This document shows, piece by piece, positions 44,955-54,545 of a DNA stretch of 64,000 nucleotides. A program made the translations under genes and the position numbers. Under the pieces are notes generated by a model, which did not search any database, had not been told where the DNA came from, and saw only the letters and a list, made by a program, of their open reading frames with translations. The stretch is taken from positions 124,001 through 188,000 of the forward strand of contig NZ_LQIK01000012.1 of NCBI RefSeq assembly GCF_001499855.1, written 5' to 3'. Positions within the stretch are counted from its first letter, which is position 1. Every line of letters begins with the position of its first letter. This DNA is from Mycobacterium sp. GA-0227b. GTDB lineage: Bacteria; Actinomycetota; Actinomycetes; Mycobacteriales; Mycobacteriaceae.

Positions 44955-45533
44955 TCAGGCCTTGGCCGCCTTCGCGGCTGCCTTGGCCTGCTTCTTGTAC
45001 GACCGCACCTTCTCCAGCGACCCGGCGTCCACCACGTCGGCCACCGACAGGAAAGAACCCGCTTCGCCGTAGTTCCCGGCGGCCTCGCGCCAACCTTGCG
45101 GCGTCACCCCGTACTGCTTGCCCAGCAATGCCAGGAAGATCTTCGCCTTCTGCTCGCCGAACCCGGGCAGCGCCTTGAGTCGGCGCAGCACCTCCGCACC
45201 GTCCGGATCACCGGCCGTCCACAACGCCGCCGCATCACCGTCGTAGCGGTCGACAATCAACTGCGCCAACGCCTGGACGCGCTTGGCCATCGAACCCGGA
45301 AAGCGATGTATGGCAGGGGTTTTCGAACACAACGAGGCGAACTTGTCGGGGTCGTACTCGGCGATCTCACGGGCGTCGACGCCGCCGATCCGGTCGGCGA
45401 TCTTCTTCGGCCCGGCGAACGCCGCCTCCATCGGATACTGCTGATCGAGAAGCATGCCCACCAACAGCGCGAACGGATTGGATTCCAACAGCGCGTCGGC
45501 CTCAGGGTCTTGAACTAGCTGCAGTTTCGCCAC
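44955..45533 (-). CDS. HhH-GPD-type DNA glycosylase-like protein
   Basis: 192 aa (TIGR03252-type). N-terminal helices NPFALLVGMLLDQQYPMEAAFAGP (Q in the insertion loop), then helix-hairpin-helix LKALPGFGEQKAKIFLALL near 118-138. Base-excision family fold; the usual catalytic Asp after the hairpin is not evident, so activity is unsure. Lys/Ala-rich tail. Positioned like M. tuberculosis Rv1156. Convergent with the recombinase fragment. Confidence 0.8.
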   Translation of the reverse strand: MAKLQLVQDPEADALLESNPFALLVGMLLDQQYPMEAAFAGPKKIADRIGGVDAREIAEYDPDKFASLCSKTPAIHRFPGSMAKRVQALAQLIVDRYDGDAAALWTAGDPDGAEVLRRLKALPGFGEQKAKIFLALLGKQYGVTPQGWREAAGNYGEAGSFLSVADVVDAGSLEKVRSYKKQAKAAAKAAKA

Positions 45534-45622
45534 TCGGCCAGTCTAGATCCGATGTTGGGCTTACAGTTGCGTGGCAACCAGCCCAGCGTGACGCACAACT
45601 ACATCGAGGTCAGGAGTCGCCG

Positions 45623-45973
45623 GTGCCCGAGACCCAACAATCACCCTCGGACACCCCGATCAGCGGCAAAGAGTATCGGGCCGCACAAGCCAGCCCGGAG
45701 TTCCAGGAACTGCGTAGCAGGCTGCGCCGCTTCGTCTTCCCGATGAGCGCACTGTTTCTCGTCTGGTACTTCGCCTACGTGCTACTGGGTGCGTTCGCGC
45801 ACGACTTCATGGCGATCAAGGTGTGGGGCGATATCAACGTCGGAATCCTGATCGGCCTGGGCCAGTTCGTCTCTACGTTCGTCATCACCGGTCTCTACGT
45901 CCGCTTCGCCAACCGTGAACTCGATCCGCGGGCCGACGCGATCCGCACCAAGCTGGAAGGCAACGCGGTATGA
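45623..45973 (+). CDS. DUF485 membrane protein, symporter partner
   Basis: 116 aa with two membrane helices (VFPMSALFLVWYFAYVLLGAF, INVGILIGLGQFVSTFVITGLYV) and the FANRELDPRA ending. DUF485 (YjcH-type) proteins are encoded with ActP/SSS transporters; this one overlaps the symporter gene by 4 bp (ATGA). GTG 45623. Probably an accessory subunit. Confidence 0.88.
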   Translation: MPETQQSPSDTPISGKEYRAAQASPEFQELRSRLRRFVFPMSALFLVWYFAYVLLGAFAHDFMAIKVWGDINVGILIGLGQFVSTFVITGLYVRFANRELDPRADAIRTKLEGNAV

Positions 45974-47601
45974 CCACGCTGCTGGCCGCCGACTCGGGCG
46001 TCGGCAACCCCGTCGCCAACATCGGAATCTTCGCACTGTTCGTCGCGGTGACGCTGTACATCGTGATCCGCGCGAGCAAGAAGAACGCCACCGCCGCCGA
46101 GTTCTTCACCGCGGGACGAGCGTTCACCGGCCCGCAGAACGGTATCGCGATCTCCGGTGACTACCTGTCGGCCGCCAGCTTCCTCGGTATTGCGGGCGCG
46201 ATCGCGGTCTACGGCTACGACGGGTTCCTGTACTCCATCGGTTTCCTGGTCGCCTGGCTGGTGGCGCTGCTCCTGGTCGCCGAATTGCTGCGCAACGCAG
46301 GCAAATTCACGATGGCCGACGTGTTGAGCTTTCGGCTCGAGCAGCGTCCGGTGCGCCTCGCCGCGGCGACCACCACGCTGGCCGTCTGCCTGTTCTACCT
46401 CCTGGCACAGATGGCCGGCGCCGGCGGTCTGGTCGCCCTGCTGCTCAACGTCACCAGCGACCTCGGCCAAGCCCTCGTGATCGCGGTCGTCGGGGTACTG
46501 ATGATCGTCTACGTGCTGATCGGCGGCATGAAGGGCACCACCTGGGTGCAGATCATCAAGGCCGTGCTGTTGATCGGCGGTGCCGCGCTGATGACGGTGT
46601 GGGTGCTCGCCAAGTTCGGTGCGAACTTCTCCGAGATCCTCGGCGCGGCGCAATCGGCGGTGTCCGGGTCCGCCAACGAGGCCGTCGCCGGGCGCGACGT
46701 GCTGGCCCCCGGCGCGCAGTACGGCGCCTCGCTGACGTCGCAGATCAACTTCATCTCGTTGGCGCTGGCGCTGGTGCTGGGCACCGCGGGTCTGCCCCAC
46801 GTGCTGATGCGGTTCTACACGGTCCCGACCGCCAAGGAGGCGCGCCGGTCGGTGGTCTGGGCGATCGCGCTGATCGGCGCGTTCTACCTGTTCACGCTCG
46901 CGCTCGGATACGGCGCCGCGGCGCTCGTGGGACCGGACACGATCCTGGCCGCGCCGGGCGGGCAGAACTCGGCGGCCCCGCTGCTGGCGTTCGAACTCGG
47001 CGGGGTGATCCTGCTGGGCATCATCTCGGCCGTCGCGTTCGCGACGATCCTCGCGGTGGTCGCGGGCCTGACCATCACGGCGGCGACGTCGTTCGCCCAC
47101 GACATCTACGCCAGCGTGATGAAGAGCCACAAAGTCTCCGAGTACGAACAGGTGCGGGTCTCGCGCATCACGGTGGTGGTGCTCGGCATCTTCGCGATCG
47201 GCCTGGGCGTGCTGGCCGCCGAACAGAACATCGCGTTCCTCGTCGCGCTGGCGTTCGCGGTGGCCGCCGCGGCGAACCTGCCCACGATCCTGTATTCGCT
47301 GTACTGGCCGCGGTTCAACACCCGCGGCGCGCTGTGGAGCATGTACGGCGGCCTGATTTCGACGATCGTGCTGATCGTGTTCTCCCCCGCCGTTTCCGGC
47401 TCCAAGACCGCGATGCTGACCGACGTCGACTTCGCATGGTTCCCTCTGGCCAATCCCGGCATCGTGTCCATTCCGCTGGCGTTCGTGCTCGGCGTCGTGG
47501 GCACGCTGACATCGCGGGACCGCGGCAATCCCGACACCAACGCCGAATTCGAGGTGCGGGCGCTCACCGGCGTCGGCGCGGAGAAGGCCGTCGCACACTA
47601 G
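45970..47601 (+). CDS. Sodium:solute symporter family monocarboxylate (acetate-type) transporter
   Basis: 543 aa, about 13 membrane helices. SSS/ActP type: AEFFTAGRAFTGPQNGIAISGDYLSAASFLG, GLPHVLMRFYTVP, and the sodium-site-like ATTFAHDIYASV (here AATSFAHDIYA). Takes up acetate, propionate or pyruvate with a cation. Translationally coupled to the DUF485 gene. Symbol not given because actP and mctC types cannot be separated from sequence alone. Confidence 0.9.
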   Translation: MTTLLAADSGVGNPVANIGIFALFVAVTLYIVIRASKKNATAAEFFTAGRAFTGPQNGIAISGDYLSAASFLGIAGAIAVYGYDGFLYSIGFLVAWLVALLLVAELLRNAGKFTMADVLSFRLEQRPVRLAAATTTLAVCLFYLLAQMAGAGGLVALLLNVTSDLGQALVIAVVGVLMIVYVLIGGMKGTTWVQIIKAVLLIGGAALMTVWVLAKFGANFSEILGAAQSAVSGSANEAVAGRDVLAPGAQYGASLTSQINFISLALALVLGTAGLPHVLMRFYTVPTAKEARRSVVWAIALIGAFYLFTLALGYGAAALVGPDTILAAPGGQNSAAPLLAFELGGVILLGIISAVAFATILAVVAGLTITAATSFAHDIYASVMKSHKVSEYEQVRVSRITVVVLGIFAIGLGVLAAEQNIAFLVALAFAVAAAANLPTILYSLYWPRFNTRGALWSMYGGLISTIVLIVFSPAVSGSKTAMLTDVDFAWFPLANPGIVSIPLAFVLGVVGTLTSRDRGNPDTNAEFEVRALTGVGAEKAVAH

Positions 47602-47697
47602 ACCCAACTCGCGAACGGCGTTCCGTGAGTCGCCGCCCGCAACGGTTGAGTGGTTCTACTCATTCGCGACGGCACCCGCCCGGCCAAACTTCGAGGC

Positions 47698-49047
47698 ATG
47701 CCGATTTTCCCGAGCCCTGCGCAGGTCGAGGCGAGTACGCCTGTCGGCCGTGACCGCGTCATCGACGTCATCCGCATCGTGTCGCTGGTCGGTGTCGTGG
47801 TGGGGCACACCGTCATGGCCACCAGCGAGATCCGCGACGACGTTTTCATCTGGAGCAACCTGCTGACCGCTTCCCCGGTCTTCCAAGTACTGACGTGGGT
47901 GTTCCAGATCATGCCGCTGTTCTTCTTCGCAGGAGTGGCGGCGTCCGTCGAGTCGTGGCAGCCGGGAACCAGTTGGGGCAACTGGCTGATGAAGCGCTGC
48001 ACGAGGCTGTACCGCCCGGTGTTCTACTACCTGACGTTCTGGGCGGTCGCGTTGACCGCGGGCCGGCTCGTGCTGCCCGAGCACGTTTACGAACCGATCG
48101 CGGGGGTCTCGACCCAGCTGCTGTGGTTCCTCGGCGCCTACGTGCTGGTGCTGGCCGCGGTGCCGCTACTAGCCCGGATCACCACCGCCGGCAGGCTCGC
48201 CGGCGCGGTACTGATCGCGTGGTGCGCGGTGGCCGTCGTCGACGCGGTCCGAATCAACGTCGACGGCTGGTCGGGGCTGGGCTATTTGAACATGGCCGCT
48301 TGGCTGATCCCCGGCATGCTCGCGGTCGGCTACCGGCGCAGCCATCTGACCCCGCGCGCCGCGCTCGGAGTCGGCGTGGTGATGCTGGCGGTCAACCTCG
48401 CTCTGCTGACGTACGGACCCTACGAGCTGAGCCTCGTCGGTATCGAAACTCAGCAGTTGAAGAACATGACGCCGCCGTCACTGCTGCTGGCCGGACACGC
48501 AATCATGATGTGCGCGTTCGCGATTGCGGCCGCACCCGTCATTGCGCGGTGGGCGAGCCGGCCCCGGGTGTGGTGGGCGGTCGCGATCGGCAACACCGGT
48601 GCGATGACGCTGTACCTGTGGCACATTCCACCGCTGCTGGCGATGCACCTGGCCTTCGACTACCTCGGCTACCCACGCATCGACCCGTCGTCGGCCGGTT
48701 TCATGGTGCTGTCGATCGCGCAGTTGCTGATCATGGCGGCGGTGGTCGCGGTGTTGTTCATCGCGCTTCGGCCGCTGGAGAACGACCCGCTGCCGCTATG
48801 GGACGGCGGTTTCATCGACGGGCCCGGCGCCCGCAGCGCCGCGGTGGGCGTACTGCTGTGCGTCGCGGGAGCGGCGACACTGGCCTCAGTCGGATGGGGG
48901 CTCAAGGACCAGGGGCTCGTCTGCGTCGCGGTGATGCTCGCGGCACTGGTGGCCGCGCGACGGTTGGCCGATCGTCGTGCGATCAGCCGCTCTTGCGCCG
49001 GAACTCCCGCCGGTGCTCGACCGGACCGTGCGCCTTCGGTTGCTTAG
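47698..49047 (+). CDS. Acyltransferase-3 family membrane protein
   Basis: 449 aa, about ten helices. VIDVIRIVSLVGVVVGHT with the family's essential His, FFFAGVAA, LYRPVFYY (Arg), TMTLYLWH-type motif (GAMTLYLWHIPPL). Such proteins transfer acyl groups to surface glycans or lipids across the membrane. ATG 47698 with GAGG upstream. The last 65 bp overlap the convergent DUF5302 gene, so the final 20 residues (SCAGTPAGARPDRAPSVA) may be read-through of that gene's antisense. Acceptor unknown. Confidence 0.8.
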   Translation: MPIFPSPAQVEASTPVGRDRVIDVIRIVSLVGVVVGHTVMATSEIRDDVFIWSNLLTASPVFQVLTWVFQIMPLFFFAGVAASVESWQPGTSWGNWLMKRCTRLYRPVFYYLTFWAVALTAGRLVLPEHVYEPIAGVSTQLLWFLGAYVLVLAAVPLLARITTAGRLAGAVLIAWCAVAVVDAVRINVDGWSGLGYLNMAAWLIPGMLAVGYRRSHLTPRAALGVGVVMLAVNLALLTYGPYELSLVGIETQQLKNMTPPSLLLAGHAIMMCAFAIAAAPVIARWASRPRVWWAVAIGNTGAMTLYLWHIPPLLAMHLAFDYLGYPRIDPSSAGFMVLSIAQLLIMAAVVAVLFIALRPLENDPLPLWDGGFIDGPGARSAAVGVLLCVAGAATLASVGWGLKDQGLVCVAVMLAALVAARRLADRRAISRSCAGTPAGARPDRAPSVA

Positions 49048-49150
49048 CGCCACCGTCCTTGTGCGCAGACCCGCCGGCCGCCTGGGCCTTCTTGCGCTCC
49101 AGCGCTTCCCGGAACTTGCGCTTGGTCTCGTCTTCCGGTGCATCGGCCAT
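48983..49150 (-). CDS. DUF5302 small protein
   Basis: 55 aa, ATG 49150 (MADAPEDETKRKFREALERK). Highly charged, mostly one helix followed by a basic disordered tail (HRREFRRKSG). Matches actinobacterial DUF5302. TAGGCT -10-like hexamer 6 bases before the ATG suggests leaderless transcription. Overlaps the 3' end of the acyltransferase gene on the other strand. Function unknown. Confidence 0.75.
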   Translation of the reverse strand: MADAPEDETKRKFREALERKKAQAAGGSAHKDGGAKQPKAHGPVEHRREFRRKSG

Positions 49151-49165
49151 GACGGCAGCCTAGCT

Positions 49166-49633
<468 letters not shown>

Positions 49634-49639
49634 CGACGT

Positions 49640-50479
49640 GTGACCGGTCCTGGACCTCGAATAGACGGCAATGTGCTCGATGGCGTCTCCGCGACCACGC
49701 TGTGGACGCCGCACAACCGCGCCAGTGAGGCCAAGCGGTCCGACGGGGTGATCCGCGACCCCTGGGCCGTCACGTTGTTCGACGCGATCGACTACGACTA
49801 CCGCAAGTTCGGCAAACCCAACCAATCGCACGCATTGCGCGCCGTGGCCTTCGACGCGGCCGCGCGCGAATACCTGGCCGCGCATCCGAAGGCGTCGGTG
49901 GTGGCACTCGCCGAAGGCCTGCAGACCAGTTTCTGGCGTTTGCAGCGCCGCGGTGTCACCGACGAATTGACTTGGTACTCAGTCGATCTCCCTCCCGTCA
50001 TGGCGTTGCGGGACAAGCTGTTACCGCACGACGACCGCATCGTGCCGCTGGCGCAGTCGGTGCTCGACCGCAGCTGGATGGATCGCGTAGACGCGACTCA
50101 CGGCGTGTTCATCACCGCCGAAGGCCTGCTGATGTATCTCGATCCGGACGACGCGCTGGGCCTGATCCGCGACTGCGCGGCCCGCTTCCCCGGTGGCCGG
50201 CTGATGTTCGACTCGGTCCCGCCGTGGTTCAGCCGCCGCACGGTGAGCGGAAAACTCAAGCTCTCCGACCGATATGTCGCGCCGCCGATGCCGTTCGGGC
50301 TGTCGCCGGACGAGGCCGTCGCGCTGGCCGGGCGCATTCCCGGTGTGTGCGCCGCCCGAGACGTCGCAATGCCGCCGGGACGCGGGTTGTTCAAGGTGCT
50401 CGCCTCACCCGTCTGGGATCGCGTCGGGGTCATGCGCCGCGGCCGTCCCAGCTTCACGCTGCTGGAGTTCGGGTCATGA
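49640..50479 (+). CDS. SAM-dependent O-methyltransferase, LCM type, copy 1
   Basis: 279 aa. Leucine-carboxyl-methyltransferase-like (Rv1153c-type Omt) fold: VSATTLWTPHNRASEAKR start, VVALAEGLQTSFWRL (SAM loop), GVFITAEGLLMYLDPDDA. Substrate unknown; relatives methylate lipids or small carboxylates. GTG 49640 set by the leaderless promoter. Stop overlaps the DUF1697 start (ATGA). A paralogue follows at 51012. Confidence 0.85.
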   Translation: MTGPGPRIDGNVLDGVSATTLWTPHNRASEAKRSDGVIRDPWAVTLFDAIDYDYRKFGKPNQSHALRAVAFDAAAREYLAAHPKASVVALAEGLQTSFWRLQRRGVTDELTWYSVDLPPVMALRDKLLPHDDRIVPLAQSVLDRSWMDRVDATHGVFITAEGLLMYLDPDDALGLIRDCAARFPGGRLMFDSVPPWFSRRTVSGKLKLSDRYVAPPMPFGLSPDEAVALAGRIPGVCAARDVAMPPGRGLFKVLASPVWDRVGVMRRGRPSFTLLEFGS

Positions 50480-50997
50480 CGCGCTATGCCGCGTTTCTGC
50501 GCGGGGTCAACGTCGGGGGCGTCAACCTCAAGATGGCCGACGTCGCAAAGGCGTTTGAAGACGCCGGATTTGGTTCGGTGCGAACGGTTCTCGCCAGCGG
50601 TAACGTCCTGTTCGACAGCAAGGCCGGAGTCGACGCGGTGCGCCGGAAGGCGGAGAAGGTGCTGCGCGACACCTTCGGCTACGACGCCTGGGTGCTGGCC
50701 TACCCGCTCGATGTGGTGGCGGCGATCTCCGGCGGGTACCCCTTCGAACGCGAGGTGCCCGAACACCACTCGTACGTGACATTCGTGACCGACGAGAAGG
50801 TGCTCGACGAGCTGGCCGCAATGGGCGACGACGCCGGACCCGACGAGAAGATCCAGCGCGGCGACGGGGTCATCTACTGGCAGGTGCCCAGAGCCGCGAC
50901 GCTGGACTCGACGATCGGCAAGACCATGGGCAAGAAGCGCTACAAGTCGTCCACCACCACCCGCAACCTGCGCACGCTGGACAAGCTGTTGCGGTAG
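50476..50997 (+). CDS. DUF1697 protein
   Basis: 173 aa, start ATG 50476 overlapping the methyltransferase stop by 4 bp. MTRYAAFLRGVNVGGVNLKM, VLASGNVLF and a basic end (MGKKRYKSSTTTRNLRTLDKL) are the DUF1697 hallmarks. Soluble two-domain fold with no known biochemical role. Sits between two methyltransferase paralogues. Confidence 0.88.
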   Translation: MTRYAAFLRGVNVGGVNLKMADVAKAFEDAGFGSVRTVLASGNVLFDSKAGVDAVRRKAEKVLRDTFGYDAWVLAYPLDVVAAISGGYPFEREVPEHHSYVTFVTDEKVLDELAAMGDDAGPDEKIQRGDGVIYWQVPRAATLDSTIGKTMGKKRYKSSTTTRNLRTLDKLLR

Positions 50998-50998
50998 G

Positions 50999-51004
50999 TA
51001 CATT
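50999..51004 (+). promoter_or_regulatory. -10 box of methyltransferase copy 2
   Basis: TACATT, 7 bases before the GTG at 51012; leaderless. Confidence 0.45.
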
Positions 51005-51011
51005 CGGTCAG

Positions 51012-51842
51012 GTGAGTTCGAAAGCCGACGGCACCGTGCTGACCGGTGTCTCCGAGACCGCTTTGATGACGCTGCGCGTGCGGGCGACGGAGGCCCGTCG
51101 ACCGGATGCGCTCATCGAGGACCCGATGGCCATCCAGCTCGCCGACTCCATCGACTTCGACTTCGCCAAGTTCGGGCTCTCGCGCCGTCAGGACATGGCG
51201 GTGCGGGCGCTGGCGTTCGACCGGGAGGCGCGTCGTTATCTCGGTGATCATCCACGCGCGACCGTGGTGGCGCTTGCCGAGGGACTGCAGACCAGCTTCT
51301 ACCGCCTCGATGCCGCGGATGTGGGGCACGAGTTCCGTTGGCTCACCGTGGATCTGCCGCCGATGATCGAGATGCGACGCAAGCTTCTGCCCTCCTCTGA
51401 CCGGGTGCAGATGCTGGCCCAGTCGGCGCTCGACTTCAGCTGGATGGATCAGGTGGACACCGAGCATGGGGTGTTCATCACCGCCGAGGGGCTGTTGATG
51501 TACCTGCAGCCGCACGAGGCGCTCGGCCTGATCGCCGAGTGCGCCGACCGCTTTCCCGGCGGACGGATGATGTTCGACCTGGCGCCGGCTTGGTTCGCCC
51601 AGTTGATCACCCGCGGCCTGTTGCGTCCGTCGTTGCGCTACCGGGTGCCGCCGATGCCGTTCAGCATGACACCCTCACAAGTCGCGGGCCTGGTCGACGA
51701 GATCCCGGGTATCCGCGCGGTGCACGACGTGCCGCTGCCGCCCGGACGCGGCAAGGTGCTCAACGCCCTGATGTGGGGCGCTCAGCGGCTTCCCATGTTC
51801 GATTCCGTACGACCGGTGTTCACGCTGCTCGAATTCGGCTGA
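51012..51842 (+). CDS. SAM-dependent O-methyltransferase, LCM type, copy 2
   Basis: 276 aa, clear paralogue of the protein at 49640: GVSETALMTLRVRATEARR, TVVALAEGLQTSFYRL, HGVFITAEGLLMYLQPHEA, PPMPFSMTPSQV and the LLEFG end all align. Differs in the substrate-side helices. Own leaderless promoter. Function unknown; duplication with the DUF1697 gene between the copies. Confidence 0.85.
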   Translation: MSSKADGTVLTGVSETALMTLRVRATEARRPDALIEDPMAIQLADSIDFDFAKFGLSRRQDMAVRALAFDREARRYLGDHPRATVVALAEGLQTSFYRLDAADVGHEFRWLTVDLPPMIEMRRKLLPSSDRVQMLAQSALDFSWMDQVDTEHGVFITAEGLLMYLQPHEALGLIAECADRFPGGRMMFDLAPAWFAQLITRGLLRPSLRYRVPPMPFSMTPSQVAGLVDEIPGIRAVHDVPLPPGRGKVLNALMWGAQRLPMFDSVRPVFTLLEFG

Positions 51843-51911
51843 CATTTATTGCCGTACTCCTCAACGCAGCTCGTGCCTCGCCGCTAGATCGTCATTCGGC
51901 TGCGGCTGAGC

Positions 51912-52277
51912 TCAGCCGAACGCCGTCTCCACATACCTCAACGCATCGGCCTTGTCGACGCCGAGCGCCTTGGCCGCCGAGACGAACGTGTTCGCAGCGG
52001 TGGCCATCGCGGCGTCCGCGGGGTCCGCGCGGGCGACGAACGTTCCGAAGCGGCCACGGGTTTCGAGGATTCCGGCGGATTCCAACTCGCGGTACGCCCG
52101 GGCCACCGTGTTCACCGCGAGACCGAGCTGGCCGGCCAACTCACGCACCGTCGGCAACCTTGTCCCCGGCGCCAGCCTGCCGTCACGAACGCCGTCGATG
52201 ATCTGCGTCCTCAGTTGGTCGAACAAAGCGCCTGACGAACGCTGGTCGATTCGTACCCAATCCCCCAAGTTGGCCAC
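51912..52277 (-). CDS. GntR-family (YtrA-like) transcriptional regulator
   Basis: 121 aa. Winged HTH at about 10-75: [55 protein letters not shown]. The C-terminal part is only about 45 residues with no large effector domain, as in the YtrA subfamily (Rv1152 type). GTG 52277 is 6 bases after AATACT. Divergent from the sirtuin gene across 36 bp, which it may regulate together with itself. Confidence 0.88.
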   Translation of the reverse strand: MANLGDWVRIDQRSSGALFDQLRTQIIDGVRDGRLAPGTRLPTVRELAGQLGLAVNTVARAYRELESAGILETRGRFGTFVARADPADAAMATAANTFVSAAKALGVDKADALRYVETAFG

Positions 52278-52301
52278 GTGCTCAGTATTGCCCACACCGG
52301 C

Positions 52302-52307
52302 TAGTTT
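52302..52307 (+). promoter_or_regulatory. -10 box of the sirtuin gene
   Basis: TAGTTT, 6 bases before the GTG at 52314; leaderless. The divergent GntR box AATACT is at 52289-52284. Confidence 0.45.
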
Positions 52308-52313
52308 GGTCAT

Positions 52314-53027
52314 GTGCAGGTAACGGTTCTCAGCGGCGCGGGCATCTCGGCCGAGAGCGGGGTGCCGACGTTCCGCGACGTCGAGACCGGGCTGTGGGCG
52401 AAGGTCGACCCGTACGAAATCTCCAGCTCGGAGGGCTGGCGAGCAAACCCGGAGAAGGTGTGGGCGTGGTATCTGTGGCGGCACTACATGATGGGTGCGG
52501 TGCAGCCCAACGACGGCCACCTCGCCGTCGCGGCCTGGCAGGACCATGCCGAGGTGCACGTCGTCACCCAGAATGTCGACGACCTGCATGAGCGCGCGGG
52601 CAGCAAGAACGTCTATCACCTGCACGGCAGCTTGTTCGAATTTCGCTGCGACCGCTGCCAAGCGGCCTACGCCGGAGACCTACCCGCCATGCCGGAACCG
52701 GTGGAAACCGTCGAGCCGCCGCGGTGCGCCTGCGGCGGACTCATCCGTCCGAACGTGGTCTGGTTCGGCGAGGCGCTGCCCGAGGATGCATGGCAGCGGT
52801 CGGTGGAGGCGGTCACCGGGGCGGACCTCGTCATCGTCGTCGGCACCTCGTCGATCGTCTATCCCGCGGCCGGGCTTCCCGAGATCGCGTTGGCCAACGG
52901 CACCGTGGTCATCGAGGTGAATCCCGAACGCACACCGCTGTCCGACGCCGCGACGGTCTCACTGCGGGAAACCGCGGTGAGTGCGCTGCCCGATCTGCTG
53001 CAGCGGCTGCCCGCGCTGCTCCGCTAG
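52314..53027 (+). CDS. cobB: NAD-dependent protein deacylase, class III sirtuin
   Basis: 237 aa. NAD-binding GAGIS at 8-12, [12 protein letters not shown] (N87, D89), catalytic H104 in LHGS, zinc cysteines C112, C115, C138 and C140. The Y53-xx-R56 pair is the class III signature for succinyl/malonyl-lysine binding. In mycobacteria this is the main sirtuin (Rv1151c type), controlling acyl-CoA synthetases and other enzymes. GTG start with leaderless promoter; divergent from a GntR regulator. Confidence 0.93.
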   Translation: MQVTVLSGAGISAESGVPTFRDVETGLWAKVDPYEISSSEGWRANPEKVWAWYLWRHYMMGAVQPNDGHLAVAAWQDHAEVHVVTQNVDDLHERAGSKNVYHLHGSLFEFRCDRCQAAYAGDLPAMPEPVETVEPPRCACGGLIRPNVVWFGEALPEDAWQRSVEAVTGADLVIVVGTSSIVYPAAGLPEIALANGTVVIEVNPERTPLSDAATVSLRETAVSALPDLLQRLPALLR

Positions 53028-53154
53028 CGACTCGCGTGCGTTTGATCGGTCGGCGATTCGTCAACCGAGTGCATCGGACAACTTCGTCGATTTCGAACTG
53101 TCAAGATCGGCGCTGTGTAATATCCGAAATACTCTGCTGATGAGAGGAATCCGA

Positions 53155-53586
53155 ATGGTCAATACCCGTTTGGTTTCGGTGATCGCGGCTGTGGGCGTAA
53201 TCGGCGCGGGCATCTCGGCGGGCACCGCTTGGGCGGGCGGTCAAGGTGGTGTTGTCGAGGACCCCGAGGACATCTCCGCGGCGGTCGGTACCGGTGTGTT
53301 CGAAGGCGCCGTGGTGGGTTTCACCGCGACCGGCGACACCAACGACGAGGCTTCGGCGGCCGTGATCGCGCAGTGCGAGAGCGCCGGTGGCGTGGAGTGC
53401 ACCAGCGACGAGGTGACCAACGATCGGCTCTGCATCGTATCCGTCGCTGACGACGTCAGCGACGTAGTGGCGGGCGGAGCCGGCGTGACTGTCGAGGCGG
53501 CCCGCGCGGATGCATTCAATCGGGCAGCGGCCAACAACACGCCACTGAGTCCGTCCGCCCCCGTTGTCATATCGGCCTGCCCCTGA
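53155..53586 (+). CDS. DUF4189-type secreted protein
   Basis: 143 aa. ATG 53155 with GAGAGGAA before it (ATG 53140 is alternative). Signal peptide to about AGTAWAGG; mature part shows a repeat-like DUF4189 arrangement with four cysteines (AQCESAGGVEC, RLCIVSV, SACP). Small disulfide-bonded exported protein, function unknown. Followed by another small secreted protein 76 bp downstream. Confidence 0.7.
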   Translation: MVNTRLVSVIAAVGVIGAGISAGTAWAGGQGGVVEDPEDISAAVGTGVFEGAVVGFTATGDTNDEASAAVIAQCESAGGVECTSDEVTNDRLCIVSVADDVSDVVAGGAGVTVEAARADAFNRAAANNTPLSPSAPVVISACP

Positions 53587-53662
53587 TGGCCGCCGGATAT
53601 CGCGACGTGCAGCGCATAACCATTCCGCTATCGCAGTTCTCGCCCGCACTGGGAAGGACACC

Positions 53663-53899
53663 ATGATGGGCCGCATCAAGCCAGCACTGCTGATGGCGAG
53701 TCTGGTTGTCGTGACGGGCATTTCGGCCCCGACGGCCGATGCCCGACCGACCTGCCAGAATACGCAGTTCCAGTCCGTCTGCCAGACCAACGGCAGCGTG
53801 TCGATCAAGACGCGGCCGGGGACGGTTGCGCCGCCCGCGAACCAGCCCCAGCTCCCGTTCGGGATGGGCAGCGGCTTCCCCGGTCGTCGGCGGGGGTAG
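53663..53899 (+). CDS. Small secreted protein with Pro/Gly-rich tail
   Basis: 78 aa. GGGAAGGA precedes ATG 53663. Signal peptide through PTADA, mature part starts RPTCQNTQFQSVCQTNGS with two cysteines and ends in a Pro/Gly-rich basic tail (GSGFPGRRRG). No family recognised. Convergent with the methyltransferase gene 10 bp away. Confidence 0.65.
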   Translation: MMGRIKPALLMASLVVVTGISAPTADARPTCQNTQFQSVCQTNGSVSIKTRPGTVAPPANQPQLPFGMGSGFPGRRRG

Positions 53900-53909
53900 C
53901 CGCCCTCGG

Positions 53910-54545
53910 CTAGGGCTTGACCGCCCGCCCGATCGCAACCTCCGCGACCGGCAGCGGCAACCACCGCGGTATCGTCCATTCCCGCCGGGCGCCCGCCACG
54001 TCGAAGCCGGCGCCGACGATGCTTTGCTCGGTATGACGATGGGTGTGGCAGTTGCCGAGCAGCCGCGGCCACACCGTCGCGTCGGCGATCCTCTGCAGCC
54101 GCGCGCGAGCACCGCTGGCGGCGATGTGCTCGAGATAGCGGAGTTCGCCGCCCGGTCGTAACAGCGAATGCAGCTGCCGCAGCACGGTTTCGGGGTTGTC
54201 GATCGAACACAGCACCAGTGAGCAGACCACGGCGTCGAACGGTTCATTGCCGGAGGCCATGAACTGCTCGACCGTGTCGGTCCTGACGGTGACCGGGACC
54301 TGCACCGACGCGGCAGCCCGCTGGGCATGTTCGGCCAGGCGGCGCTCGGGTTCGACGGCCACCACCTCGGTGACCGTATCGGGGTAGAACTCGAAGTTGG
54401 TCCCGGTACCCGCGCCGACCTCGAGCACGCGGCCGGACAGGCCGGCGAGGTTCTCGCGGCGCAACTGCCGGATGGCGTCGGTCTCGTGCGTCGACATCAC
54501 GGTCCACAACCTCGCGAAGAACGGGTTATCTACTGTGTTCGACAT
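53910..54545 (-). CDS. Class I SAM-dependent methyltransferase (Methyltransf_11 type)
   Basis: 211 aa. VLEVGAGTGTNFEFYP SAM motif I near 41-56, VVAVEPERRL motif II, FDAVVCSLVLCSI motif III. Substrate unknown; relatives include ubiquinone/lipid methyltransferases. Its start lies 20 bp inside the end of the TetR gene, so it is the last gene of the mmpL-tetR-methyltransferase operon. Confidence 0.85.
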   Translation of the reverse strand: MSNTVDNPFFARLWTVMSTHETDAIRQLRRENLAGLSGRVLEVGAGTGTNFEFYPDTVTEVVAVEPERRLAEHAQRAAASVQVPVTVRTDTVEQFMASGNEPFDAVVCSLVLCSIDNPETVLRQLHSLLRPGGELRYLEHIAASGARARLQRIADATVWPRLLGNCHTHRHTEQSIVGAGFDVAGARREWTIPRWLPLPVAEVAIGRAVKP

